In this document: piece after piece, positions 24,381-36,289 of the stretch
Layout of the letters: each line of letters starts with the position of its first letter
How positions within the stretch are numbered: position 1 is the stretch's first letter
DNA from: Rhabdophis nuchalis
Taxonomy: Eukaryota > Chordata > Lepidosauria > Squamata > Natricidae
Assembly (NCBI GenBank): GCA_039707465.1
Contig: CM077646.1
Coordinates: 75,974,715-76,038,714 of the forward strand
Direction of reading: 5' to 3'
Length of the DNA: 64,000 nt
Program-made: the position numbers and the translations under genes
Notes under the pieces: generated by a model
Database searches by the model: none
Told to the model about the DNA's origin: nothing
Seen by the model: the letters and a program-made list of their open reading frames with translations, nothing else

Positions 24381-25895
24381 ATTGTACTTGAATGAACTTG
24401 TTTGTTGGCACTTCTTAAGTTTTACATTTTGTAGTTCACATGTAATTAAGATTATCAACTTGAAATCTAATTTATGTAATTTGAATGTTTGCCTGAACCA
24501 TATGTGAAAGAGGGAAGGGATCATTTTTAATGTAAAGTATAAAAGGACATTCAAACCACTTTTTCTTTAAAATAGCTGTTATGTACATATGTGAATGTTT
24601 TGTATAAAATCTTTCTATAGCTTTAAAGTCAACTCGTTCCTTCATCAAATATCCTGGATTTTTGGTTACATACCTTAGAAAAAACAGTAGATGCAGTTTG
24701 TTTTGAAATGAATAAAATAATTTGTCCAGAGAGGACTTCTTAGCAAGTTGCATTTTGTTGTGTCATCTGTTTCCATGAAATAGATGCAGCCAAGATGGTT
24801 ATTTATTGTTATCAATCAAGTTAACTTTTGCCATCAAGTTCTGCATTTACTAAAAGTATGTAATACTCTGATTAGTATTCAGAGTTATCAGAGCTCTTTT
24901 TAATCAGCATAGTAATACTAAATCAGGTTATTTCTGATGGAAAACTTACAATTCTATGTATGTGTAGATGAACTGGCTTCATTGACATCAAAGAAGTTAA
25001 GAATAGCTCTGTGTGGAGTTACTGTCATAATATACTCTTGTATCCCTGAATTTGGATTTTTTAAAATTAAAACATTTCATAACAATAAAATGCTGCTATT
25101 ATATCTTACACTTCATGAATATGAACTGTGCTTTGCTGTTAACTGCATATAAAATCTGTCAAGAAATTACAGCATTTCATTATTATAATGTAGAACTGCA
25201 ATTAATGCATAACATGGAAGAATTAATTTTCGGTTTGATCTGCCATAAATGGCACATAAAGTCATGTATAATAGAAAATAAAATGGGCTAAAATATGCTA
25301 TTTTTGCTATATATTTGATTGGAAAGCAGGAATAGAAGTAGTGAACATAAATAATTTAAAACTTTAAAGCAGGAGTTCCCATGTGTTTTAAATGGTGAGC
25401 ACATTTCAATTTTTTGGGTGTATTGTATTCACTCACAAAATGATTACCATGAAATAGTTACGCTAATGGAGAAGGCAGGAGGCAAATTGGTAAGCGTATA
25501 CTTATCCTATTCCCCCAAATCACCTTTCATTTGTTTGGCAAATAAAAACCTAAGCAAAAAGTCCTGAATTGCAGCCTTTAACCAAACAATGGAGTGAATA
25601 CATTTAAGAACAACAGCCCAAAATTATGTTGGGAATAGATTGGGAATGTAAAAACACATTTAGAGGAACAGGGACAAGGTATTTAATTGACATAATCTAA
25701 TAAAGGCTAGTTTACAGAAGATAAAATTGAACATGTATAGAGAATATTTAAGTAACTGGTTAAAGTCATAAAATAACCAGAGATATTAAGAAGATACATA
25801 AACCTGCTCTTTGAAGCCTCTAAGTATTGGATGAAGCGTTGATCTTGTTACAAGTCGCAAAAGAGTATGATTCTGGATAATTCTGATAGGTTCAT
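24381..25895. other. Intergenic sequence downstream of TASOR, nothing recognised
   Basis: AT-rich and unique-looking. It could include distal TASOR 3' UTR, since AATAAA occurs at 24711 and about 25277. No repeats or coding signals found. Confidence 0.4.
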
Positions 25896-25959
25896 AATTT
25901 TTGTCATTTCATGTAGATTTAGCCAAGAAGCTTATTCCAGAAATCCATGTCCTTAGTCT

Positions 25960-26275
25960 ACTTGTCTGCAGCAAATTGTTTGTGGGCTTCCTTGTGCATT
26001 GTCTGCAGACCAATTTGATGCAGTGTGCGGCGTATGGCCTGAGCACTGATAGGCTGACCTGCCACCCCTTCATTCAACCTCCGCAGCAATGCTGGCAACA
26101 CTCATACATCTATTTCCCAAAACAAATTTCTGGATAGAGCACGGGCACTCAACTTCTTTGGATGACCATGGTGAGGCCTGTTCTGAGTGGAACCTGTCCT
26201 GTTAAACCACTGTATGGTCTTGGCCACAGTGCTGCAGCTAAATTTCAGGGTCTTAGTAATCTTCATATAGCTAGA
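25960..26275 (-). pseudogene. Tc1-like transposase N-terminal fragment
   Basis: On the - strand, shifted frames read KTLKFSCSTVAKTIQWFNRT, GSTQNRPHHGHPKKLSAR, then GVAGQPISAQAIRRTLHQIG. This is the helix-turn-helix (paired-like) DNA-binding region of a Tc1 transposase. It lacks start, catalytic domain and TIRs. It is a different Tc1 family from the element at 15.5 kb. Confidence 0.8.
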
Positions 26276-26284
26276 CTAGTGATG

Positions 26285-26600
26285 GCTAACCTTTTTGCCA
26301 TTGCATGCCAAAAGTGGGGGAGCATGGGGGTTGTGCACAGGTGTGTCTACAGCCATAATTCTATGTACACAACACCCTGCCTGTGCGTATGAGAGCAGAA
26401 CACCCCCCCCTGCTTTTGGGCATGATGGACCCATTTTTCGCCCTCCCCAGGCTCCAGAGGCTTTCTAAGAACATGGGCAGGGCAAAAACGGTGCCCCCCC
26501 CCCCCTCTGGAGACCTTCAGGAGGCTTCCCTAAAGCCTCCGGAGGGTGAAAAACAGCCCAACACACAAACAGGATGTTCAGGAATGGACTTCCAGGTTGC
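26285..26600 (+). repeat. Fragment of dispersed hAT-like repeat (GTGATGGCTAACC)
   Basis: It starts AGTGATGGCTAACCTTTTTG, a word I associate with an abundant squamate MITE, then runs into a GC-rich stretch with C11 tracts. The right end is not identifiable. It abuts the Gypsy relic. Confidence 0.4.
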
Positions 26601-26774
26601 CCATAGGGCCATTTTTCTTAAACATCAAACCTTGGTGCTGACCTCCTGAGGTGCAAACCAAGGCCCAGTGAGTTGCAAGCTACAGTACCGTCAGTACATA
26701 CAGCTGGGGAGGAGCGATTTCCTCAGGTATATGCAGACTTATGAGATGTATGCAGCGAACAGGAATGTGATACT

Positions 26775-27353
26775 TTGCCCCCTCACCGCTCCACAGATTG
26801 TGCTGTGGAACTACTCCCTGGGGCTAAATTGCCCAAGCCCCTGATGTATTCTATAACCCCACAGGAGCTAACAGAGATGAGGGCATATATAGAAAAGAAC
26901 TTAAAAAGGAGCTTTATTCAGCCAGCTAGATCAAGGGTAGCCGCCCCTGTTCTGTTCCGGGAGAAGAAGGATGACAGCTTACACCTCTGTGTCGACTTCC
27001 AGGGCCTTAATGTCATCTGTGTGGAACATTTGTATCCTCTTCCTTTAATGAAGGACATGCTGGCTAGATTAGCGGAGGGACGTATATTCACAAAATTAGA
27101 TCTTAGGGAGCCATACTATAGGGTATGCATTCGGGCTGGTGATGAATGGAAGACAGCCTTCAATTGTCCTCTGGGCAGTTACCAGTTCCGGGTTATGCCC
27201 TTCGGACTGCAAGGAACCCCAGCGGTGTTCATGCAGCTAATTAACGAGGTGCTGCATGAGCATCTATATCAAGGGGTACTTGTCTATTTAGACGATATCC
27301 TTATATATACCAAGACCATGGAGGAACATGTAACTGGTGCGGCAAGTGCTTAA
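26775..27353 (+). pseudogene. Gypsy reverse transcriptase fragment
   Basis: About 190 codons with RT landmarks: FREKKDDSLHLCVDFQGLN, FTKLDLREPYYRVCI, NCPLGSYQFRVMPFGLQGTP, and the catalytic YLDDILIYT. Asp residues of VDF, KLDL and YLDD are present. The frame breaks just after KTMEEH, and the continuation (27337-27642, QSFLGLATQHA) is in another frame. Confidence 0.88.
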
Positions 27354-27638
27354 AAAGCTGCTGGACGCACATTTATACATTAAATTGTCTAAATGTGAAT
27401 TCCACAGGACACAATTGGATTACCTTGTGGTCCGTATTTCACCTAAAGGGGTGGAGATGGACCCCACGAAGGTAAAGGCGGTGTTGGACTGGCAGGTTCC
27501 TAAAACTCGCAAGCAGTTGCAGAGTTTTTTAGGGTTAGCCACTCAACATGCCCACCGGCAACAAACCTGTATGCCCAGGGGGAGGACCTCTCCAGTGGTT
27601 TCAAGAAAATCAAACTTAATTAACACAGCGAGAGGGCT

Positions 27639-28443
27639 TTGACTGGAAGGTCGAAATTATATGTACCGAGTATGGTTTGGGTGGCCGTGCTGCAGCGTTG
27701 CCACGACATTCGCTCAGCTGGACATTTTGGGTTCCTCAAGACTCTGCATTTAGTAAATCAGCAGTTCTGGTGGTCCCACATGAAGAGGGACATTGAGGAA
27801 TATGTAAGGAGTTGTGTTATTTGCACTACCGTGAAGACCCTGCCTGGCAGGCCTCCTGGTCTTTTACAGCAGATCCAATTCGGCCATGGGAACAGATAGT
27901 CATGGACTTCATTGTGGATTTATCAGACAGCCAAGGAAACAAGGCCATTTGGATGATAATAGACCTGTTCTCCAAGCAGGCTAATTTTGTAGCATGTACC
28001 GGCCTTTCCATCTGCTAGGAAGCTGGCCAAACTGTTTATTGCCATTTCTTTAGACTCCATGGCATTCCCCAAAAGGATAATTTCAGACGGGAGTGCAATT
28101 CACTGCCCGGTTCTGGCGTAGATTTGTGGCAATGGTGGAGTCTTCACAGGGACTTAATACAGCCTTTCACCTCGCGACAAATGGTGAGGCAGAGAGAGAA
28201 AATGCAATGGTGGAGTGCTACTTGAGATGTTACGTCCAGTACCAACAGACCAATTGTGCTGAACTCTTTCCCTTTGCAGAAGTTGCATATAACAATGAAG
28301 TGCACAAAAGTATGAGGTTTACCCCATTTCATGTGAGTACAGGGCAGGAGTTCATCCCAATTCCAGAGTGTCCTCAAGTGCGCCCAGATGACATGATCTT
28401 GCAGGAGTGGATAGCCCGATGCAAAAAGTTGGGAAAGTGGTGA
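27639..28443 (+). pseudogene. Gypsy integrase fragments
   Basis: His-His-Cys-Cys zinc-binding head: CHDIRSAGHF, then YVRSCVIC (27690-27830). Core: MDFIVDLSDSQGNKAIWMII (first Asp) and FSKQANFVAC, then IISDGSAIH near 28078, then SQGLNTAFH and ATNGEAERENAMVECYLR (Glu region). At least two frameshifts and a stop at 28018 interrupt it. Confidence 0.85.
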
Positions 28444-28877
28444 GGGATGCATTATGTCACTCTTTTGCCACATATAAAAAGAGTGCCAATAAAAGATGGA
28501 AGGTGCAAGGACCTTTCCACCTAGGCCAGAGGGTATACCTCTCCACCAAATATCTCAGGCTGCTGTTGTCATGTAAGAAACTCGGGCCCAAATTCATTGG
28601 GCCTTTCCCAATCATGCGAGTTATTAACCCAATCACAGTGCAGCTAAGAATCCCCCATCTACTGGGAAAAACACATTCAGTCTTCCACTGCAGCTTGCTC
28701 CAATCAATTCAGGCCTCGGATATCAAGAGGAGAACCGCTACGGCCGCCAGCCGTGGTTACTGTAGATGGGAACAGCACTATATAGTGCAAGATGTACTAG
28801 ATTCCAGATGGCACAGAGGACAGTTACCTTATTTTATGGAAAGGTTATCCCCTGTCGGAGGCATCTTGGGTTCATAG
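28407..28877 (+). pseudogene. Gypsy integrase C-terminus and chromodomain remnant
   Basis: It reads KVQGPFHLGQRVYLSTKYLR, LGPKFIGPFPIMRVINPITV and VFHCSLLQ (integrase C-terminal GPY/F-type module), then YIVQDVLDSRWHRGQLPYF, the start of a chromodomain. The rest of the chromodomain and the RFHRRHPTKPGG tail follow in shifted frame before the polypurine tract. Confidence 0.8.
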
Positions 28878-28954
28878 CAAGAACTGTAGGGCACCCCACC
28901 TGGTAGTGAGATTCCACCGCAGACATCCCACAAAACCAGGGGGAAGGGGTCCTT

Positions 28955-29390
28955 TGACTCCTAAATGACTGTAATTTTTAGCTCCCCAGATGCTGTCTCC
29001 GTGGTAGGGGGCTGCATGTCAGCTCTGGCCAACCCAGAGGCATGGAGCTGCCATTTAGGGGAGAAAACTGGGCCAGCGGCCAAGGCTCACCTTCCCTCCT
29101 CAACAAGCTGAAGAAACTACAAAGCTCCTGCTAACAATCCATGATTAATTGCCAGGTGGTTTTTGCTCTAGGTCACAAGGTAATGGGTGTGTACACGCAC
29201 AGGGTGCGGTTTATCATAATTACCAATGTAACTATAAAAGGTGGTAGGAAGCACAGAGTGGCAGCTCTGACAATTTATTCATTGACTTGGTGCTTTGTTG
29301 GTCAGTTCGTGCCGAAGGAAGAATACAAACTTCATTTACAAACTTTCTGTGTTTGACTGTTTTCATTAATCCTTCGGAACCTGACAACTA
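28955..29390 (+). repeat. Gypsy 3' LTR (single copy)
   Basis: The region lies between the polypurine tract and unique sequence. It contains a TATA-like ACTATAAAAGG (about 29230) and ends near CGGAACCTGACAAC. Exact ends are uncertain because no 5' LTR is present for comparison. Confidence 0.5.
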
Positions 29391-29589
29391 GATTGCTTTT
29401 CATGCTTTTAGGAGAGTAAACCCCTGCACCTCACGTGACTTTACCAGGGCTTATTTCTGAGTAAACATGTAAAGAAAAATACTTTCAAAACTGAAAAGCC
29501 AAACGTTCCCTTGTAGAGGATAAGTGGCAATAGCTATTATTCAGAGGATGATCGCAAACTCGACTGTGGAAAGGGCGGCCCATGCCTTC

Positions 29590-30470
29590 CAATTATCCCA
29601 GTGGAATCTGGGCTGGTCTCCTTCTTCCTCCATGGCCATGGCTGATGTGGGGGTGGCTGATCCCCGGTGAGTCTCCTTTGTCAACCGCAGGACTGGGGCG
29701 GGGGCTATCCAAACATCAGACTTTGACACTTGGGGTCAAAGGGCATCATGAGGCTATTCCACATTTTCATTTTTATTTGTCTTCTGATAGGCTGAAATAT
29801 CTATCTGCTGATGATAATCAGTGGTATGACTCAGCCAGTGGTGAGTTAAGTGATGGCATGACCTCCCTTTCGCAATGCTTGGAGGCTGTTAGGGGCTGGA
29901 TGGGGAGCAACAGGTTGAAACTGAATCCTTGCAAGAAAAAGTAGCTCTGGGTTTGGGATTCTTTGGTTCTCCTGGACTTGCAACTTCTGTTCAAAGAGCA
30001 GGTGGCAGTCATGGCTAGAAAGTCCTTTGTGCAACTACAGTTTGTGCAGTATTCACAATCACTCATGCCTAGTTACCTCCAGTCTTGACTATTGCAAAAT
30101 ACATGGGGCTGCCCCTGAAAAGCATCTGGAAGCTCCAGTTGGTGCAAAATGCAGTGGCCTACATGGTTCATGACTTGGGACAAGGTTATCTGAGGGACCA
30201 TCTCTTGTTGGTCACATATACCCAACCCACTAGAGCAGGGAAGCAATGAATGTTGTGGGTCCCGTCCCCTAAGGAGATACATCTGGCGGGACCCAGAAGA
30301 AGGGCCTTCTCTATAGTGGCTCCCTCTCTGGAATTTCATCCCTCCAGAGATTATACTGGCCCCCACTCTAACACACTCTTGGAAGGCCCTAAAGATGTGA
30401 TTCTGTCAGCGGGTCTGGGGAACCATGAATACAAATTTTCTAAATCCATAAATATAAAATAGTTGCTACC
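29590..30470 (+). mobile_element. Degenerate L2/CR1-like LINE fragment
   Basis: RT-end relics SADDNQWYDSASGELSD, GWMGSNRLKLNPCKKK (29815-29940) and C-terminal relics to 30450. It resembles the old copy at 8.8-11.7 kb more than the younger ones (shared SNRLKLNP and GELSD words). Full of stops. Confidence 0.7.
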
Positions 30471-30783
30471 AGAAATATTTAAGTACTTTTATCACTCCTT
30501 AATCTGATAATCATTTAAATTAAGTTTATAACTTTATTATTTTGCATAAAAGTGTTCCCTCCTCTTTTTAGCCTCTATTATATTTATTTTATTTATTTTT
30601 TATTTTATCCAATTTATATCCCGCCCTTCTCCAAAAGGACCCAGGGCGGTGCACAGGAATTTAAAAACAGCATACAAAGATAATACAAAACATATAAATT
30701 TAAAAATCTATTAAATGGTAACCTGCGCTAAAACCAATTAAAATCCCCCAATTAAAACTATCTAAAATTCGTCACAGTAGAGG

Positions 30784-31878
30784 CTATCCTAGGCCGGCTT
30801 GGTGAAATAAGTGTGTTTTTAAACACTGGTGGAAGAGGCGGAGGTCGGTGATGGTGCAGAGTTCAGGGGGTAGGTCGTACCACAGGGTAGGACCTGCCAC
30901 AGAGAAGGCCCTTCCCCTGGGTGTCGCCAGCCGGCACTGTCCGGCCGACGGCACCCTGAGAAGGCCCTCTCTGTGGGAGCGTATCGGTCTAAGGGATGTA
31001 TGGGGCAGAAGATGGTCTCGCATATAACTAGGTCCCGAGCCATGGAGCGCTTTGAAGATGGTCATCAAAACCTTGAAGTGCACCCGAAAGACCACAGGAA
31101 GCCAGTGCAGCTCGTGCAGGATTGGTGTTATGTGGGAGCATCTAGGAGCTCCCGTAATCACCCGCGCAGCTGCGTTCTGCACTAACTGTAGCTTTCGAGT
31201 GCACCTCAAGGGAAGCCCCATGTAGAGAGCATTGCAGTAGTCCAGTCGAGATGTCACGAGGGCCTGAGTGACTGTGCGAAGGGCAGCCCGGTCCAGTAAG
31301 GGGCGCAATTGGCGCATCAGGCGTACCTGATGAAACGCCCCCTTGGCCACGGCCGCCACATGGTCCTCCATGGACAGCCGGGAATCCAGGACACCCAAAT
31401 TGCGCGCCTTCTCCACGGGGGCCGGTGTTTCGCCCCCAATGGCCAGAGTTGGAGTAATCTGGCTGAACCGGGGTGCCGGAAACCACAGCCACTCAGTCTT
31501 GGACGGGTTGAGCTTGAGTTTGTTACTACCTATCCAGATCCGTACGGCTTCCAAACACAGGGACATGACCTCGACGGCATCGTTGGGGTGGTCTGGGGTG
31601 GAGATGTACAACTGAGTATCATCAGCGTACAGATGATATCCCACCCCAAAACCACGGATGATCTCACCCAGCGGCTTCATATATGTGTTGAACAGTAGGG
31701 GCGAGAGGACCGACCCCTGAGGGACCCCACATACGAGGGGCCTCGAGGCTGACCTCTGTCCCCCTGCCAGCACATATTGCGACCGACCAGAGAGGTAGGA
31801 CGAGAACCACCGCAAAACGGTGCCTCCCAGCCCCCCCCCCCAGTCGGTGCAATAGGATACCATGGTCGATGGTATCAA
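30784..31878 (-). pseudogene. LINE reverse transcriptase, C-terminal half
   Basis: 364 open codons: [38 protein letters not shown], catalytic [10 protein letters not shown] intact, [18 protein letters not shown], then a conserved C-terminal part ([33 protein letters not shown]) and stop. Upstream, the frame is lost at a C13 run (31828-31840) that separates it from the N-terminal RT half. Confidence 0.88.
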
Positions 31879-32752
31879 AAGCCGCTGAGAGGTCTAACAG
31901 GACTAGGATAGAGGAATGTCCTCTATCCCGCGCCCTCCAGAGATCATCCACCAATGCGACCAATGCCGTCTCGGTGCTGTGACCGGGTCGGAAGCCGGAC
32001 TGGCGCGGGTCTAGATAATCAACTTCCTCCAGGTGTCGCGGAAACTGTTGGGCCACCACACTCTCGACAATCTTCGCTAGAAAGTGAAGGTTGGAGACGG
32101 GTCGAAAGTTCTCTAATAATGCTGGGTCCAGGGACGGCTTCTTGAGGAGGGGCCTTACCACCGCCTCTTTCAAGACGGCAGGCAGGGACCCCTCACTCAA
32201 AGATGCATTGACAATGCCCTGGAGCCAGCCTCGTGTCGTCTCCCAGGATGCTAGTACAAGCCAGGAGGGACACGGGTCCAATAAACATGTGGTGGCCTTA
32301 AGTCTCTTTGACAACCTGTCCATATCCTCAGTAGTGACAAAGTCAAACTCCTCCCAGAATGGAGCCTCAAGACCAACCTCGGACAACCTCGCTGGACCAT
32401 TCTCGATGGAGGGTAACTCATTCCGAATCCGAGTGATTTTGTCCTGCAGATAAATCCCAAATTCCTCTGCTCGTCCCTGCAGAAGGGCTTCCCGCGGCCT
32501 CTGGTGAAGGAGGGAGCGGGTCACCCCAAACAGGGCGGCAGGGCGGTTATCTGCGGATGCAATAAGAGTGGCACAATACTCACGTTTGGCCACTCTAATC
32601 GCCACTAAGTAAGTCCTAATATGGATTCTCACTAGTGTTCGGTCGGCTTCGGAGCGAGAGGATCCAAGGAGTAAACCAAGGAGCCTGGGTGACTCGTCGC
32701 CGCAAGAGAGGCCGCAAGGGCGCGACTCGGTCCAAGGCCCCCGTGGCCGCAC
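31850..32752 (-). pseudogene. LINE ORF2 middle part: linker and RT N-terminal half
   Basis: It reads [80 protein letters not shown] and [20 protein letters not shown], where the frame hits the poly-C run. It holds the RT motif A (AAFDTIDH) with its catalytic Asp. Confidence 0.87.
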
Positions 32753-33099
32753 TTAACCATGCGGCCACCAGGTCCTCAGTCGAGTCACGGGGCAAGTCCA
32801 CAGGTATTGGCCCAAGCTCCCTCTGGAACCCTACCGGGTCCATCAGGAGCCTGGGGAGGAACCATATAGGAGTAGTCGGCTCCGCCTCCCCGCGGTGAGG
32901 TGCGGCGATTGGAAAGTCCAGCCAAAGGAGAGCATGATCTGTCCATGACAGGGGTGTGATGGCTAAATCCCCTATTCCCAGATCATGACTCCACTGTCCC
33001 GAGACGAAGATTAGATCCAGGGTGTGTCCACCCCCATGCGTGGGGCTAAAACTACCTGGGTCAGGTCCATGGCTGTCATGGAAGCCATGAACTCCCGAG

Positions 33100-33657
33100 C
33101 TACACCAGAGGTTTCGCCCGCCGACGGCAGGTTAAAGTCCCCCATGACCAAAAGTCTGGGGTCTCAACCGCCGCCTCGGCTATCACCTCTAGGAGCTCGG
33201 GCAGGGCTGTTGTTGTATAGCGAGGAGCCAGGTATACAACTAACACGCCCATCTGCCTCCCTAGGCCCCACTTCACGAGGAGGGACTCGCACCCAGTCGT
33301 CTGAGGGACAGTGGTCTCCTTCGGCTGAAGACCTTCCCTAATCATAATCGCCAACCCCCCACCCCTCCCCAGGGCCCTAGGCTGATGGAAGGCTCGGTAG
33401 CCTGGTGGGCACATTTCTACGAGGGGTAAACCCCCCTCGAGGCCCAACCAGGTTTCCGTTATACCCACCAGGTCCGGGTCCCCCTCTGACACAAGGTAGT
33501 AAATGAGGGGGGCTTTGTTCACCACGGACCTGGCGTTGCACAACATCAGCCTAAGGCCCCGGCTCTGTGGTCCTTGCCCACCTAGTCTGCGATGGGAGCA
33601 TGGGGAGTCGGAGCGCGTGACCGCCTGTAACCAGCAGCCACGGTCCTCCGACCCCAT
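33100..33657 (-). pseudogene. LINE APE-type endonuclease domain
   Basis: It reads [34 protein letters not shown] (metal-binding Glu of ITETWL), GGGLAIMIREGLQPKETTV and [20 protein letters not shown]. The GDFNLP-like motif near 33130 is shifted out of frame. Confidence 0.85.
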
Positions 33658-34407
33658 CCGTCTCCCACCGCCCCTGCCCCTCCCCAGAACCGAACGAATG
33701 GTTAAAACCTCAGTGGAAACGACCCCCCCTCCCCTTCCTCCGTTACCTCTCTTCCGCCGGCCGGCCTGGTTGTATTCCGCCCTCTAGCTGGACTATCCCT
33801 CCCCTCCTCCCTGGAACCCCCTAAAAGTCGAATTAAAAATTTGGTTAAAAACCCCCTAAGACTACGTCTCGCCCACCTCTCTGGATTAATATATCCCTCA
33901 TCGAGGTGGGCCCTCGTAAGAGCGGAGGGCCAAACCTGCGAGAGGGGGGACTCCCGCAGTAGGATTAGGTCCTACTGCGGGAGTCCCTACTTATAAATCT
34001 TCTAAGATGAGCTGAAAGTATATTTGTGGATGCTAGGTGTCAGCATTGATGGCATGTGATCAGTCAAAGATAGGCTGGTTAAAATCTGGTTTTACAGAAG
34101 GAATATATACATGCAATAGTGATGTGAAAGCATGCTGAAATACCTGTAGCTTCTGAACACCAAATATTTTCTCTGTTAATATGTAGTAGTCTGTATTAAA
34201 CTTTTAGTTTTCAGATTTTGAACTCTGTCCAAGTGACTAACTTTTACATTTCTAATTTACTATTTGTGTTTCAGTATTTGAGTTATCTATAGTTCCACCT
34301 GAAAATGCAGGTTTGTAAAATAAAATAATAGATCAGTTCTGCAGAATTCGTTTTATTCCTAGCATTTTCACGCAAGTGGAGGTCCACTTTTTTTTTTAGA
34401 TCAACTT

Positions 34408-35462
34408 ACCGTGTTTCCCCGAAAATAAGACAGGATGTTATTTTCTTTTGACAAACCCCCCCCCCCCCAAATAAGGTCTTATTTTTTTTTAATTATTATT
34501 ATTGAAAAAGTTTTATTGAGTTTTAGAATTTTACAAGTAGGGTGAAGGTAAGGTGTGAAAAAGATATTTTGAGAACTTTCACGTTGAGATCGTTGGCCCC
34601 CTCCGGGGCTTCATGACAAAATGTAAATGATACATAATTTCAGTGGTACTACAAAGTGAAGAGAAGTGTATACATCATTGTAAATTCTGTGCTAGCAATC
34701 CTATACAAACATTCAAACAAAAATTATACTATATTAAAAAAGTCATTTTTTAGATCTAAGTCTCTTAGCAATTGTATCTTCTTGTTCTCCTCCCTGGCCC
34801 CCAGTGGGCGAGGCCGTGGCCCCCTCCGTTCTTCCATTTTCATCCTCCAGGATTGAGGAATGTTTTTTAAGAAAGGCTTCCGCCTCTACAACTGTTTTAA
34901 TCCTTACTCTCCCTCCTTCCCAGAACACCAACATCCCTTCTGGCATCACCCACTTAAACCAGATCCCCTGTTTAAATAATTTTTTAGATAAGAAGGAGTA
35001 TTTTCTTCTTACCTCTCTATAATCTTTTTCGGGATCTGCTTCAAGATAGCGACTTCTTTTTGTTGATAAATTAAAGGACCGTCTCTCTGCGCCCTCAAAA
35101 TTCCTTCCCTTGTCGACCTTCTAACAAATTTAATATGTATCTCTCTGGGTACTTCATTTATCCTGGCATATGCTGAATTTATTCTATATACCAAATCAAT
35201 ATCCCCCCTGATCTCCTCTTTGGGTTTATGTAAATAGTCTGCTAAAATTGTACTCATAAGATCAGCTAGGCTTTCACCAGGTTCTTCAGCAATATTTTGA
35301 AATCTTAAAAAATATGACATCCTTTCAAAATCCATTATTATTTTTGAGGTACAGGAGGCGGGGAGCATGATCACCTCATGACTGCTGCTGTGTTTTCGGG
35401 GAGGGCTTATTTTAGCACATGCGCTCAAAAGTTTGACTGGGCTTATTATCTGGGGAAACAGG
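34408..35462. mobile_element. MITE of the GTGTTTCCCCGAAAATAAGAC family, split by an L1-like insertion
   Basis: Left end TACCGTGTTTCCCCGAAAAT at 34408-34490; right end TTTTCGGGGAGGGCTTATTT and TTATCTGGGGAAACAGGGTA at 35390-35462. The L1-derived block below lies between the halves. A related repeat is at 55587-56393. Confidence 0.6.
34485..35375 (-). mobile_element. L1-like insertion containing ORF1 C-terminal part, a short 3' UTR and tail, but no ORF2
   Basis: On the - strand, shifted frames read FERMSYFLRFQNIAEEPGES, YRINSAYARINEVPREIHIK, FVRRSTREGILRAQRD, KEVAILKQIPKKIIER, then KWVMPEGMLVFWEGGRVRIK to a stop near 34743. These are the RRM-like and C-terminal domains of L1 ORF1 (Transposase_22). 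About 250 bases later come AATAAA and an A-rich tail (TTTTTTTT on + at 34482-34490). ORF2 is absent. The N-terminal coiled coil is missing by 5' truncation. Confidence 0.72.
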
Positions 35463-36289
35463 GTAATGCTGATCCATTTGTGACAGGAATTGGGCTTGTT
35501 GCCCAAACCATACTAGACCGAACTGGTTCTTTGCCAATAGAATCGTTGAATGCAAACTGCAAGCCATTTGAAGAAAAGCTTATGAAAAATCTTTTCTCAA
35601 TTTCTGAATCAAGAGTGGGTTTATATTATTTTATTCATTTTTATATCAAATTTAGAAACCATTGCAGGCAGTCCTAAGGCATTGGCAATATACAGGCAAT
35701 TTCTGAGTTGAGAACATCCAATTTAAGAACAATCCCTGGATACGAACAGGTTGCCTATGATTAAAAATGCCAAATGGCGTCCTTCTTCAAGCCAACAAGG
35801 TGATGAATCTGTATGCTTTTAATATACAGCCTATTTTCAGTGGTTCCTGAAGGTGTTGGGTCAGTTTGAAGGACAATGCTGTCCTCCATTAATAGGCAAT
35901 ACAAATTCTAATTTAAATTGAGTTAAAGACCAATTTAGAGAATGGAATTTATTTGCAATCCAGGAACTGCGTGTACTTTATTATGTTTATTATATGGATT
36001 CCATTGCATCTGAAGTACTCAATTCCTTGTTCCATGTTGGGATGGTTTTGAAGTTTGTTGTTGTTGGGGGGTGGTTGATGAAAGGTGAGAGGTTTAATCC
36101 TGCTCCTCTAGTGACTTTCCAGGATTGTGAAAGATTGAGGCTGATAAGATGAAACCAAGGTTTTTCTTCTTCCAAATAAGATGCTGCTCTCAGAAGAAAT
36201 CTGAAAGGCATCTTGAAAGATTGCAGAATTGAGCATTTAGGTTTTAATGGATACTTGCTAATTGGTTTCATTTTCATGTTTGATTCAGA

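Larger units (their letters stand above)
26640..29390 (+). mobile_element. Decayed Ty3/Gypsy chromodomain-type retrotransposon
   Basis: The order is RT, tether, zinc-binding integrase head, integrase core, chromodomain remnant, polypurine tract (GGGGGAAGGGG, 28940-28951), 3' LTR. Gag and protease are absent, and the RNase H region appears deleted between about 27540 and 27640. Several frameshifts and stops separate the pieces. Vertebrate sushi-like chromoviruses have this layout (knowledge). It lies between TASOR and CCDC66. Confidence 0.85.
30570..33985 (-). mobile_element. Near full-length L2/CR1-like LINE
   Basis: From the 3' terminus (30585-30655: AT tail, CCCGCCCTTCTCC, AGGGCGGTGCACAGG) to a GC-rich 5' region with GCTCTTACGAGGGCCCACC (antisense). 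It encodes an endonuclease, linker and RT as listed separately. It is about 3.4 kb, a normal length for L2-type elements. Breaks are few, mainly at homopolymer runs, so the copy is fairly young. It shares its 5' region with the element at 42739-46241. Confidence 0.88.

Noticed and set aside
26383..26649. 88-codon open frame before the Gypsy relic
   Set aside because: Low-complexity C-rich repeat; no gag-like zinc knuckle or other domain.
26775..28877. Possible domesticated Gypsy-derived host gene
   Set aside because: Multiple frameshifts, stops and a missing RNase H; no single long frame under apparent selection.
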